NCBI RefSeq assembly: GCF_014646875.1
Contig: NZ_BMOC01000014.1
Coordinates: forward strand, 1 to 64,000
Length of the DNA stretch: 64,000 nucleotides
Source: Halobellus salinus
GTDB lineage: Archaea; Halobacteriota; Halobacteria; Halobacteriales; Haloferacaceae
Direction: 5' to 3'
Shown here: in pieces, positions 1-8,668 of the stretch
Layout of the letters: each line of letters begins with the position of its first letter
Position numbering within the stretch: position 1 is the stretch's first letter
The notes under the pieces: generated by a model
What the model was told of the DNA's origin: nothing
Database searches by the model: none
Seen by the model: the letters and a program-made list of their open reading frames with translations, nothing else
Program-made: the position numbers and the translations under genes

Positions 1-109
1 CGGCGGTTCGGTTCGCGCAATACAGGTATTGCTCGGCAGTTCGGTGGAGTGCATCACGTTGCCCGTCAGAAAGGTCGAGTTTCACGACGGCAGTTCGACG
101 CACATCCAT
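1..109 (-). CDS. TnpB-type RNA-guided nuclease, N-terminal fragment (runs off window)
   Basis: Only the first 36 codons lie in the window; the gene continues to the left. The N-terminus MDVRRTAVVKLDLSDGQRDA matches the usual start of haloarchaeal IS200/IS605 (IS1341-type) TnpB proteins, which begin with a basic VRRTAVVKL strand and a Leu-His-Arg-Thr helix. TnpB proteins are RuvC-fold endonucleases guided by an RNA made from the right end of the element. The ATG was chosen because a TATA-like sequence (minus-strand gtataag, 135-141) lies about 26 nt upstream, fitting a leaderless transcript. Whether the protein is intact and whether a tnpA partner exists cannot be seen here. Confidence 0.75.
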   Translation of the reverse strand, partial: MDVRRTAVVKLDLSDGQRDALHRTAEQYLYCANRTA

Positions 110-268
110 AACTTCAGGGAGTACCTGACGGTACTTATACATTCGGGAGTCAGTCGGTCGGAGTATGCCGGTTGTGTCGTACTATGTCGGTTTCCTCTCC
201 GGCCTACTCACTCCCTTTGCTACGCTTCGGTCGCTCGTTGAGGCCGGAGGCTCCACCTCCAAAACGCT
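110..268. mobile_element. Left end of IS200/IS605-type element with tnpB promoter
   Basis: This stretch separates the tnpB start codon from the point where homology to glycerol dehydrogenase stops (about 268). It holds several inverted repeats: tcagg/cctga at 114-128, gtacc/ggtac at 121-134, both between the tnpB TATA box and its ATG, and a long hairpin whose 9-bp arms are 197-205 and 241-249. Subterminal hairpins are typical of IS200/IS605 ends, where they are recognised as single strands. The exact left boundary is inferred only from the break in the neighbouring gene. Confidence 0.55.
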
Positions 269-766
269 GAAGAAGCGAACGGGTGCGGCTGCGACAACGG
301 CGGTGTCGACGAGCACCAGATCCGGATGGACGCCGTGGAACCGGAGTGTATCGAACTCCCCGTCGTCGGTGTAGATGACCGAGAGGCTGCTAGTCGGCGC
401 GTCGGTCGAGGCGATGGTGGGGACGGTCACCAGCCGTGTGTCCAACCGGGCACTGACAGCCTTTGCCGTGTCAAGGGCCCGCCCGCCGCCCGCGCCGACA
501 ACGAGGTCGGCCCCCGCAGTCACGCCGGCGACACGGTCGATCTCGGCCCGGGTACACGGCCCGTCGAAGGTGACCGCGTCGACGGTCAGCCCGGCGGCCG
601 CAAGCCCCGATGCGATCGAATCGCCGACGATCCCGCGGACTACTGGATCAGCGACGACCACGGCGCGGGACCCGTCTGTCGGCGCGTGTTCGCTGATGGC
701 CTCGACCGCGTTTCGGCCCTGGACGTACGTGCTCGGCGCGCGGAAGATGCGGGTCACAGGAGGCAC
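269..766 (-). pseudogene. gldA: Glycerol dehydrogenase (GldA), truncated by element insertion
   Basis: Residues 1 to about 166 match the N-terminal half of haloarchaeal NAD-dependent glycerol dehydrogenase, which oxidises glycerol to dihydroxyacetone. A Rossmann-like N-domain with GAGGGRALDTAK and a TIASTDAPTSSLS segment is visible. Family members are about 350-360 residues. Here homology stops after APVRFF, at about 269, and the frame runs on into element DNA with about 29 unrelated residues before a stop near 182. The C-terminal metal-binding domain is therefore missing from this reading frame and may lie beyond the element, outside the window. The start is GTG 766 or GTG 757. A functional product is unlikely. 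Confidence 0.75.
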
Positions 767-885
767 CCCACCGCGTCGGGGTTGGTCTGTCGTCGCATAC
801 CACGTGTCGGATACGGGATGATATCAAACACCGGGGCGGAGACGCCGCGGGAGCGCCGGTCGGGGACGCCGGGTTGTGACACGGA

Positions 886-2460
886 CTACTGCAGGTCGCC
901 GTCGACGGCGCTTTCGACCCGCTCGAAGAGCGCGTCGTCGGTGACGAGGTCACGAGCGGTCTCAACGTCGTCGCCGACCGGCCGATCAGCGTCGAGGTGC
1001 GGAACGTGCTCGCGCACCAGCCGGGCCGCGGCACCGGTTCCGTCGCCGGGGTCGAGGTCGTCGGCCACGAAATCCAGCGCCTGTGTCGCACACACCAGCT
1101 CGGTCGCGACGACGTGGAGGACGTTGCCGACGGCGTCCCGAGCGAGGAGGGCGCTCTGGGCGCTCATACTCACGTGGTCCTCCTGGTTGCCGCTGACGGG
1201 GACGTTGTCCGTCGAGGGGCGACCCAGGTTCCGGGTCGAACTGACGAGATCGGCCGCGGTGTACTGGGCGATCATGTACCCCGATTTGAGCCCGCTGCCC
1301 TCCGTCAGAAACGGCGGGAGGTGGTCCTCCTGGATTTCGGGGTTGAGCATCCTGTCAACGCGGCGCTCGGCGATGGCACCGAGTTCCGCGAGCGCACTCG
1401 TGACGTAATCCAGCGGGAGCGCGAGCGGTTCGCCGTGGAAGTTCCCGCCCGAGAGGACCGCGGCGGTGTCGGTCCCGCTGGCACGGTCGTCGACCGACGC
1501 GGCGTCGAACACCAGTGGGTTATCAGTCGCGCTGTTGAGTTCCGTCTCGACCACCGACCGGAGGTGTGATACCGCGTCGCGGACAGCACCGTGAACCTGC
1601 GGAAGACACCTAACGGAGTACGCGTCCTGGATCCGGTCGCAGTTCCGGTGGGATTCGACGATCCCTGAATCGGCAGTGAGAACGCGGACGTTCCGGGCGG
1701 ACACGCCGTGGCCCTCGTGCGGTCGTACGTCGTTGATCCGCGGGTGGGCGGCGGCGATCGTCCCCATCGTCACCTCAGTCGTCAGCGACCCGGCGATGTC
1801 GGCGGCGCGCACCGCGCGCTCGGCGTCCCGGACGACGAGCGCCCCGAGTCCGACAGTCAACTGTGTGCCGTTGATAAGCGCGAGTCCCTCCTTAGCGCGC
1901 AGGTCGATGGGGTCGAGATCGCGGCGGGCAAGGGCTGCGTCGCCGGGCAGACGGTCACCGTCAACGCGTGCCGCGCCCTCGCCGATGGCAACCAACGCGA
2001 GGTGCGCCAGCGGCGCAAGGTCGCCACTCGCGCCGAGGCTCCCTTTCTCGGGCACTATGGGGTGGACCCGTTCGTTGAGCATCGCAACCAGCAGGCCGAT
2101 CGCGCGCTCTCGGATCCCCGAGTATCCCTTGAGGAGGGCGTTGAGTCGGGTGAGAAGCATCGCACGCACCGCTTCGGTCGGCAGTTCCGCTCCGGTGCCG
2201 GCGGCGTGGCTCCGGAGCAGGTTCCGCTGGAGCTCCCCGATGTCGGTCTGAGAGATCCGCTCGCGGACGAGTTCGCCGAACCCGGTGTTGACGCCGTAGA
2301 CCGCCTCGCCGGAGTCGACAACGTCTTCGACCCGTGCTCTCGAGTTTCGGACGCGAACGCGTGCGTCCTCGGGGATGGCGACGGTGGCACCCTCGCGTGC
2401 GACCGCCTCAACGTCTGCCGGGGTGAGCGACTCGCCGTCGGCGCGGACCTCACCGGGCAT
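886..2460 (-). CDS. hutH: Histidine ammonia-lyase
   Basis: Catalyses the first step of histidine degradation, non-oxidative deamination to urocanate, in the cytoplasm. The 524-residue protein carries the Ala-Ser-Gly triad in GSLGASGDLAPLAHL (residues 144-146), which self-cyclises into the MIO electrophile, and the conserved YGVNTGFG near residue 55. ATG 2460 was chosen because it gives the family N-terminus (MPGEVRADGESLTP) and overlaps the end of hutI by 11 nt, which suggests translational coupling. It is the last gene of the hutU-hutI-hutH operon. Confidence 0.95.
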   Translation of the reverse strand: MPGEVRADGESLTPADVEAVAREGATVAIPEDARVRVRNSRARVEDVVDSGEAVYGVNTGFGELVRERISQTDIGELQRNLLRSHAAGTGAELPTEAVRAMLLTRLNALLKGYSGIRERAIGLLVAMLNERVHPIVPEKGSLGASGDLAPLAHLALVAIGEGAARVDGDRLPGDAALARRDLDPIDLRAKEGLALINGTQLTVGLGALVVRDAERAVRAADIAGSLTTEVTMGTIAAAHPRINDVRPHEGHGVSARNVRVLTADSGIVESHRNCDRIQDAYSVRCLPQVHGAVRDAVSHLRSVVETELNSATDNPLVFDAASVDDRASGTDTAAVLSGGNFHGEPLALPLDYVTSALAELGAIAERRVDRMLNPEIQEDHLPPFLTEGSGLKSGYMIAQYTAADLVSSTRNLGRPSTDNVPVSGNQEDHVSMSAQSALLARDAVGNVLHVVATELVCATQALDFVADDLDPGDGTGAAARLVREHVPHLDADRPVGDDVETARDLVTDDALFERVESAVDGDLQ

Positions 2461-3670
2461 CGTAGACCACCTCCCCCGCTTTGAGAACGGTTTCGACCGT
2501 ACTGACGCCGAAGTTATACGGGAGATGCTCACAGTCTGGGACGTCGGCGATCACGAGATCACCGGGGTGACCCTCGCGGAGCCGTCCGAGGCCGTCACGA
2601 CGGGTGATGGCGGCGGCGGCACCGACCGTTGCCGCTCGGATGGCCGATCCCGGCTCCATCCGCATCCCGTGACACGCAAGGTCGACAGCGAACTCCATGC
2701 TCTGTGAGAAGCAGTTGGGGTTGAAGTCCGTCGCGATCGCGACTTCCGCACCCGCGGCCGCGAACTGGTCGGGGTCGGCGTAGTCGGCAGCCAGCGCGAA
2801 GGCCGTCCCCGGGAGTAGAACGGGTACCACGTCGGCCCTCGCCAGCGCCTGGGCGTCCGCCGCGGTCGCTTCCAAGAGGTGGTCAGCGCTCGCTGCGCCC
2901 AGTTCAGCGGCGAGTTCCGCCCCACCGATTCGCTCGAACTCCTCGGCGTGGACCTTCGGCGTCAACCCATAGTCCCGGCCGGCGGTCAGAATGCGGCGGG
3001 ACTGCTCCACCGAAAAAATCCCAGCCTCACAGAAGACGTCGCAGAACTCCGCCAGTCCGCGGTCAGCGACGACCGGAAGCTGGTCTTCGATCACGTGGTC
3101 GACGTAGTCGTCGGTCGACCAGTCGTCGGGGACAGCGTGTGCGCCCATAAACGTCGGGACAAGGTCGATCGGGTGCCGGTCGTCGGCCTCCCGGATCGCT
3201 TCCAACAGCTTCGTCTCGGTGTCGGGGCGCAAGCCGTATCCGGATTTGACCTCCGCGGTCGTGGTCCCGTGAGCGAGCATCCCATCTAACTGCGAAAGCA
3301 GGTTCTCGACCAGCGTCTCCCGGGTGGCCTCCCGGACAGCCCGGACGGTCCGGAGGATGCCGCCGCCCGCCGCTGCGATCTCCTGGTAGGTCTTCCCGCG
3401 GAGCTTGTCGGTGAACTCGTCGGCCCGGTCGCCGGCGAAGACGGCGTGGGTATGGGGATCGACGAAGCCCGGAAGCACGGTTTTTCCCCCCGCATCCACG
3501 GCGACCACGGCGTTTTCTCCGGGGTACGCCCGGACCACCTCGTCGGTCGGGCCGGCCGCCACGACGTGACCGTCTTCGACGGCGACAGCGGCGCCCGACA
3601 CGGTGTCAAGCCCGTTATCCCCGTTCCGAACGAGCTGTGCGGCGTCGTGAACGAGGGTATACTCAGTCAT
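2450..3670 (-). CDS. hutI: Imidazolonepropionase
   Basis: Hydrolyses 4-imidazolone-5-propionate to N-formimino-L-glutamate, the third step of histidine catabolism. It has the amidohydrolase-superfamily metal motif in GFVDPHTHAVFAGDRADEF (HxH near residues 73-75) and normal length for the family (406 residues). It lies between hutU and hutH; the 66-nt gap to hutU is where relatives usually carry hutG, and no reading frame for HutG is present there. Confidence 0.95.
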   Translation of the reverse strand: MTEYTLVHDAAQLVRNGDNGLDTVSGAAVAVEDGHVVAAGPTDEVVRAYPGENAVVAVDAGGKTVLPGFVDPHTHAVFAGDRADEFTDKLRGKTYQEIAAAGGGILRTVRAVREATRETLVENLLSQLDGMLAHGTTTAEVKSGYGLRPDTETKLLEAIREADDRHPIDLVPTFMGAHAVPDDWSTDDYVDHVIEDQLPVVADRGLAEFCDVFCEAGIFSVEQSRRILTAGRDYGLTPKVHAEEFERIGGAELAAELGAASADHLLEATAADAQALARADVVPVLLPGTAFALAADYADPDQFAAAGAEVAIATDFNPNCFSQSMEFAVDLACHGMRMEPGSAIRAATVGAAAAITRRDGLGRLREGHPGDLVIADVPDCEHLPYNFGVSTVETVLKAGEVVYDAR

Positions 3671-3736
3671 CCCGACCTCCGCGGAGCGCCGGATCGGTTG
3701 TCGCCGGCCGATGCGGACTCTTGGGTCGTGAAAGCG

Positions 3737-5500
3737 TCACGGTCGGTCTCGCGTCGGGATAGCCACGTCCGACCGCTCGGCTTCGTCGATTGCGTCCCGG
3801 TAGCCGGCGTCGGCGTGACGGATCACGCCCATCCCTGGATCGGTCGTAAACACCCGCTTCGCAGTCTCGGCGGCGCGGTCGGTGCCGTCAAGCACGACGT
3901 GGTTATTCGTGTGCAGGGAGTTTCCGATCCCGACGCCCCCGCCGTCGTGGACGGAGACGATGTCGGCGCCGGCAGCACAGTTCAGGAGCGCGTTCAGGAT
4001 CGGCCAGTCCGCGACCGCGTCGGTGCCGTCCTTCATGGCCTCGGTCTCGCGGTTGGGGCTGGCAACGCTGCCCGCGTCGAGGTGATCGCGCGTGACGACG
4101 ATCGGGGCCGCGATCTCGCCCTCGGCGACGAGTTCGTTGATGCGAAGCGCAAACTGGGCTCGCTCGGTGAGTTCGTCCCCGGGATCGACCGCGGCCAGAT
4201 CGGACAGCGGGGTGTCGTCGGCCGGCGTGGTCTCATAGCCGAGCCAGCAGACCCGGGAGGGGAGCCCCTGGAACTCGATCTGCTCGTTTGCGAGTTCGAT
4301 CCAGCGGACCAGACGCTCCTTTTGTGGGAACAGTTGCTTGACGGCTTCGTCGGTGCGGTGGATGTCGGCCTCCTCGCCCGACAGCGCAAGCCACCGGAAG
4401 GGGCCCTGCCCCCGGCAGAACATCGGGCGGACGTACGCCGGAACGAAGCCGGGGAAGTCGAACGCGTCGTCGCGGTCGCGGTGCTCTTTGACTTGCCCGC
4501 GGATGTTGTTGCCGTACTCGAAGGCGATCGCCCCTCGCTCCTGCATCTCCAGGATGGCGTCGAGGTGTCGCTCCATCGTGTCGATGCTCGCCTCGCGGTA
4601 CGCGTCGGAGTCGCGCTCACGGAGCGCGTCGGCCGCCTCAACGGTGTAGCCGGCCGGATAATACCCCTCTAACGGGTCGTGAGCAGAGGTCTGGTCGGTT
4701 ACCACATCGGGGACGAAATCCCGCTCAAGCAGCTGCTCGTACGCCTCCGCGGCGTTCATGTGGACACCGATGCTGTACGCCTCGCCGTTCGCCGCGGCCT
4801 CCCTAGCCGCCGCGATCGCCTCATCGAGGTCGTCGGTCATCTCCTGACAGTAGCCCGTGTCGATCCGCCGCTGGATCCGGTCGGCGTCGATGTCGGCCGC
4901 GATGCAGACCCCCTTGTTCATCGTGACTGCGAGCGGTTGCGCGCCGCCCATGCCTCCGAGGCCGGCAGTGAGGACGATCCGGCCTTCGAGGTCGCCGCCG
5001 AAATGTTGGTCGCCACACTCCGCGAGCGTCTCGTAGGTGCCCTGGATAATGCCCTGCGTCCCGATGTACGCCCACGACCCCGCGGTCATCTGGCCGTACA
5101 TCATCAGCCCCTGGGCTTCGAGTTCGTGGAAATGGTCCCAGTTGTCCCAGCTCCCGACGAGATTGGAGTTGGCGATGAGAACGCGAGGAGCGGCTTCCCG
5201 AGTCCGGAAGCGCCCGACCGGTTTTCCGCTCTGGACGAGCAACGTCTCGTCGTCGGCCAACGCTTCGAGCTCATCCATGATCGCGTCGTAAGCGTCCCAA
5301 CTACGCGCGGCTCGCCCCGTGCCACCGTAGACGACCAGGTTCTCGGGGTCTTCCCCGACCTCCGGGTCGAGATTGTTGTTCAGGAGCCTGAGGGCGGCCT
5401 CCTGGCGCCATCCGTTCGTATTGAGGTCGGTTCCGGTCGGGGCGCCCTGGAGTTCACGCCAGCGCTCGCTGGGCGCGCCGCGTTGCTGTTGTTCGGACAT
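3737..5500 (-). CDS. hutU: Urocanate hydratase
   Basis: Converts urocanate to 4-imidazolone-5-propionate using tightly bound NAD+. The 587-residue protein shows the NAD-binding loop GLGGMGGAQ (residues 180-188) and the conserved active-site segment [11 protein letters not shown] with Cys about residue 362. ATG 5500 was chosen because an AT-rich box (caaatac on the plus strand, about 5531-5537) lies about 30 nt upstream, giving a nearly leaderless mRNA, and because the longer frame adds non-conserved residues. First gene of the hut operon. Confidence 0.95.
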   Translation of the reverse strand: MSEQQQRGAPSERWRELQGAPTGTDLNTNGWRQEAALRLLNNNLDPEVGEDPENLVVYGGTGRAARSWDAYDAIMDELEALADDETLLVQSGKPVGRFRTREAAPRVLIANSNLVGSWDNWDHFHELEAQGLMMYGQMTAGSWAYIGTQGIIQGTYETLAECGDQHFGGDLEGRIVLTAGLGGMGGAQPLAVTMNKGVCIAADIDADRIQRRIDTGYCQEMTDDLDEAIAAAREAAANGEAYSIGVHMNAAEAYEQLLERDFVPDVVTDQTSAHDPLEGYYPAGYTVEAADALRERDSDAYREASIDTMERHLDAILEMQERGAIAFEYGNNIRGQVKEHRDRDDAFDFPGFVPAYVRPMFCRGQGPFRWLALSGEEADIHRTDEAVKQLFPQKERLVRWIELANEQIEFQGLPSRVCWLGYETTPADDTPLSDLAAVDPGDELTERAQFALRINELVAEGEIAAPIVVTRDHLDAGSVASPNRETEAMKDGTDAVADWPILNALLNCAAGADIVSVHDGGGVGIGNSLHTNNHVVLDGTDRAAETAKRVFTTDPGMGVIRHADAGYRDAIDEAERSDVAIPTRDRP

Positions 5501-5602
5501 ACAAACTCGAAGTAGTATCAACACAGCAATCAAATACGAGCCGTCATATGGGGGTTAATTTAAGTCGTGGAACGGCAATTACACCACGAGTAACGATACC
5601 AC
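5501..5602. promoter_or_regulatory. Divergent promoter region of hutU and the HTH-10 regulator
   Basis: The 102-nt gap between two divergent genes is AT-rich. For the minus-strand hut operon a TATA-like gtatttg lies at about 5531-5537, some 30 nt before ATG 5500. For the plus-strand regulator ttaatttaa lies at 5555-5563, about 40 nt before ATG 5603. The boxes are only about 20 bp apart, so a regulator bound here could affect both genes. No clear palindrome was seen. Confidence 0.5.
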
Positions 5603-6253
5603 ATGTACGAGGCAACGCTCAGAATAGATCACGACAGCCCCTACGCCGCGATCACCAGAGAGAACGACGCACAGGTTGAGCTGTGGTGCAACCGCTACTG
5701 CGATCTGTTGCATCTGACGGGGACGGATCTGGAGCCGTCGCTGGCGGAGGTTTCTGACGAGGTCGGTGTCAAAGACATCGTGCACAAAGACCAGGAGGTT
5801 GTACTCATCACCGATAGCTGTCTGTTGGACTCCTGTGATGACCTCCTCGAGGAGTACCTCCAGGAGAACAACTGCCTGTCGCTACCGCCGCTGACGTACG
5901 ACCACGGGACCCTCCTGACCCGTGTTGTCTCGCTGACCGAAGCGGAGCTAACCGCGGTCTACCAAGCCATCAACCGGGACCACTACGTCGACGTGGAGTC
6001 GAAACACGAGATCGAGTCCGTCGTGCCGGACATGCCGCTTCTGATGTTGGACTCCGCGCTACCGAACCTCTCGGATGGACAGACGCAAGCGATCTTCACC
6101 GCCATCGACGAGGGCTACTACGAGATCCCGCGGGAGACCACCACCGCCGACGTCGCCGAGCAACTGAACATCTCCCGGCGCACCTTCGAGGAACACCTCC
6201 GTCGGGCGGAGAACAAGCTGGTGAAGAACATCACCGAGTATATCACCACCTGA
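5603..6253 (+). CDS. HTH-10 (bacterio-opsin activator-like) transcriptional regulator, probable hut regulator
   Basis: 216-residue protein. The C-terminal 55 residues are a typical haloarchaeal HTH-10 domain (LSDGQTQAIFTAIDEGYYEI, then TTTADVAEQLNISRRTFEEH), a sigma-70 region-4-like DNA-binding fold used by Bat-type regulators. The N-terminal half is a predicted sensory domain of unknown ligand. The gene is divergent from hutU with a shared promoter region, so control of histidine degradation is a reasonable inference from position, not from recognition of a known HutR. The start follows a TATA-like box at 5555-5563. Confidence 0.85.
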   Translation: MYEATLRIDHDSPYAAITRENDAQVELWCNRYCDLLHLTGTDLEPSLAEVSDEVGVKDIVHKDQEVVLITDSCLLDSCDDLLEEYLQENNCLSLPPLTYDHGTLLTRVVSLTEAELTAVYQAINRDHYVDVESKHEIESVVPDMPLLMLDSALPNLSDGQTQAIFTAIDEGYYEIPRETTTADVAEQLNISRRTFEEHLRRAENKLVKNITEYITT

Positions 6254-6331
6254 GGTCGGGTCCCGTTCGCTGCAGCCGCCGTTCGGAGGGGTGTATCTAT
6301 TTTTGTGTGGGCGAGTACGGCACAGCATAGA

Positions 6332-7453
6332 ATGGCGCCAAAGCAGATACCGGAGCGCGACCCCGACGCGGAGGAGGAGCCTGTGGTCGAGATCGACCGT
6401 GTCACGAAGCGGTACGGCTCGCTCGTGGCAGTCAACGACGTGTCGATCCCGGTCCGAGACGGGGAGTTTCTGACGATTCTGGGTCCGAGCGGTGCGGGGA
6501 AAACGACCCTGTTGCACATGATCGCCGGGTTCGAGCGCCCCTCGGACGGCGAGATCTACATCGACAACCGGCCGGTCTCCGACGAACCGCCGAACGAGCG
6601 GAACATCGGGCTCGTGTTTCAGAGCCTTGCGCTGTTCCCGCACATGAGTGTCAAAGAGAACATCGCCTTCCCGCTAAAGATGCGTCGGGAGGCCCCCGAG
6701 GATATCGACGGGCGGATCGAGGAGGTGCTCGAACTGGTGCAGCTTCCCGTCGATTACAAGCACAAGCCGGTAGGGGACCTCTCGGGCGGCCAACAGCAGC
6801 GCGTGGCCTTCGCGCGGGCGATCGTCTACGAACCCACGCTGTTGCTGCTGGACGAGCCGCTGAGTTCACTCGACAAGAAGCTCCGCGAGGAGATGCGGAG
6901 TGAGCTCACGCGGATCCACGCGGAGACTGACCTGACCATCGTCCACGTCACCCACAACCAGACCGAAGCGCTGTCTATGGCCGACCGGATCGCCGTGATC
7001 AACGACGGCGCGCTCGAACAGCTCGCGCCGGCGAAGGAGATCTACGCGGAGCCGGCGACGCCGTTCGTCGCGGAGTTCATCGGTGACACGACGATGCTCG
7101 ACGGGACCGTCGACCGGGTGGACGGCGGGCGGGCCACTGTCGCTGTCGGCGACGACGGGGTCGCGGTCGAGACCGACGGCGGGCTTACTCCCGGCGACGG
7201 CGTCCGGATCGCGCTGCGGGCCGAGAAGATCGCGCTCGATCACAACAGCGTGGACGCGGACAACGCCTACGACGCGACCGTCAAACAGGTGGCGTTCGAG
7301 GGGGACCAAACCCAGTACACGGTTTCGGTCCCCTCGCTGGACACCGTGATCGACGTGACCCACCAGGATCCCGACCCCGAGACGGTCTTCGACCGCGGCG
7401 ACGCGGTCACCGCCGGGTGGGACGCCGCCGACACGTTCGTCTACGACCAGTGA
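6332..7453 (+). CDS. ABC transporter ATP-binding protein, PotA/MalK-like
   Basis: ATPase subunit of an import-type ABC transporter. Visible motifs are Walker A GPSGAGKTT (residues 51-59), Q-loop FQSLALFPHM, signature LSGGQQQRVAFARA (150-163), Walker B LLLLDEP (170-176), the switch His in HVTHNQTEA, and a C-terminal TOBE-type regulatory domain from about residue 245. ATG 6332 follows a TATA-like tatcta-rich stretch (6293-6303) by about 30 nt, which supports it over an upstream GTG. No permease or binding protein lies next to it, so the substrate (polyamine, iron, thiamine or sugar) is open; partners must be elsewhere. Confidence 0.85.
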   Translation: MAPKQIPERDPDAEEEPVVEIDRVTKRYGSLVAVNDVSIPVRDGEFLTILGPSGAGKTTLLHMIAGFERPSDGEIYIDNRPVSDEPPNERNIGLVFQSLALFPHMSVKENIAFPLKMRREAPEDIDGRIEEVLELVQLPVDYKHKPVGDLSGGQQQRVAFARAIVYEPTLLLLDEPLSSLDKKLREEMRSELTRIHAETDLTIVHVTHNQTEALSMADRIAVINDGALEQLAPAKEIYAEPATPFVAEFIGDTTMLDGTVDRVDGGRATVAVGDDGVAVETDGGLTPGDGVRIALRAEKIALDHNSVDADNAYDATVKQVAFEGDQTQYTVSVPSLDTVIDVTHQDPDPETVFDRGDAVTAGWDAADTFVYDQ

Positions 7454-7454
7454 G

Positions 7455-8618
7455 TCACCGCGTTTCGACCGCCCGCTCGAACCGGTCCATCGCCGTTCGG
7501 ATCACCGTCTCGTCGTTGGCGTACGAGAACCGGACGAACCCCTCGCCCGCCGCCCCGAACACCGATCCCGGGACCGCCGCCACCCCGTCGGAAAGCAGGT
7601 GTTTCGTGAACTCGGTGGTGTCGTCCGTGAGGGCTGAGACGTCCGCGAACACGTAGAACGCGCCCTGGGGAGCGCCCGGGTCGACATCCGGGATGTCGGC
7701 CAGCCGGTCGAGGATGAGCTCCCGGCGACGGGCGAACGCCTCGTGGATCGCCGATGCGACCTCCGGGTGATCAAGCGCCGCCACTGCGGCGACCTGTGCG
7801 GGTTCGGCGGCACACGAGACGGTGTGCTCCTGGAGCACACGCATCTGTTCGATCACGTCGGCGGGGCCGGTCGCGTACCCGATCCGCCACCCCGTCATGG
7901 CGTAGGATTTCGAGAAGGTGTGGACCGTGATCGACCGCTCGAAGAACGCGTCGTCGCTGGCGAGTGAGTGGTGGACCGCGCCGTTGTAGACCAGATCCTC
8001 GTAGGTTTCGTCGAGAATCGCCCAGAGGTCGTGTGCTTCGAGCACCTCCCCGATCGCCCGGAGTGTCGAGGGAGGCACGACGGCGCCGGTCGGGTTGTTC
8101 GGCGTGTTCAGGATCACTCCAGCGGTGTCGTCGGTAATCCGCCGGGCGATGGCCTCGGGGTCGGGGACGAAGTCGTCCGCGGCGGCCGTCGGGACAGTGA
8201 CCAGGTCCGCACCGGTGTTGGCGACGTGCCCGTGGTAGTTCGACCAGTAGGGCTCGGGAAGCAACACCTCGTCGCCGGCGTCGGCCACAACCTGCGTCGC
8301 AGCGAACAGCGCGCCCATCGCTCCGGGCGTGACGATCACCTCAGTTTCGGGGTCGGCGTGGATGCCGTTTGCGTCCGCGAGTTTCTCCGCGATCGCCGCC
8401 CGGAGGTCCGATCGTCCGGCGGTCTGTGTGTACCCGCTAGCGCCGGCACCGACGGCGTCGGCCACCGCCGCAGCGATTGGTTCGGGCGTCGCGAAGTCCG
8501 GTTCGCCGATGCTCAGGTCGGCGAGGTCGTCGTAGTCTTGGGCAGCGTCGAATATCTCGCGGATCCCCGACTGTGGCATCCGTGCCATCCGGTCGGTACA
8601 CTCGAAGGAGTACGGCAT
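7455..8618 (-). CDS. Class I/II pyridoxal-phosphate aminotransferase (aspartate aminotransferase-like)
   Basis: 387 residues, usual for fold-type I aminotransferases. Family hallmarks include the N-terminal LSIGEPDF, the substrate loop NTPNNPTGAV (171-180), DETYEDLVY, the PLP Schiff-base Lys in HTFSKSYAMTGWRIGY (Lys about 237) and a C-terminal Arg region (GEGFVRFSYANDE). It probably transfers amino groups between an amino acid and 2-oxoglutarate; the substrate cannot be assigned. It ends 1 nt after the convergent ABC ATPase gene, so the two share a terminator region. Confidence 0.85.
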   Translation of the reverse strand: MPYSFECTDRMARMPQSGIREIFDAAQDYDDLADLSIGEPDFATPEPIAAAVADAVGAGASGYTQTAGRSDLRAAIAEKLADANGIHADPETEVIVTPGAMGALFAATQVVADAGDEVLLPEPYWSNYHGHVANTGADLVTVPTAAADDFVPDPEAIARRITDDTAGVILNTPNNPTGAVVPPSTLRAIGEVLEAHDLWAILDETYEDLVYNGAVHHSLASDDAFFERSITVHTFSKSYAMTGWRIGYATGPADVIEQMRVLQEHTVSCAAEPAQVAAVAALDHPEVASAIHEAFARRRELILDRLADIPDVDPGAPQGAFYVFADVSALTDDTTEFTKHLLSDGVAAVPGSVFGAAGEGFVRFSYANDETVIRTAMDRFERAVETR

Positions 8619-8668
8619 ACGCCACGTACTGATACCACCGAGTAAACGCTATCGCCTCCGTATGGTGG

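Noticed and set aside
29-374. Plus-strand frames at the left edge
   Set aside because: They are antisense to tnpB, the element end and gldA; their translations show no domain, whereas the minus strand does.
6332-7453. Assignment of the ABC ATPase as spermidine-specific PotA
   Set aside because: The sequence fits the broad PotA/MalK/FbpC group and no permease or binding protein is adjacent, so the substrate was left open.
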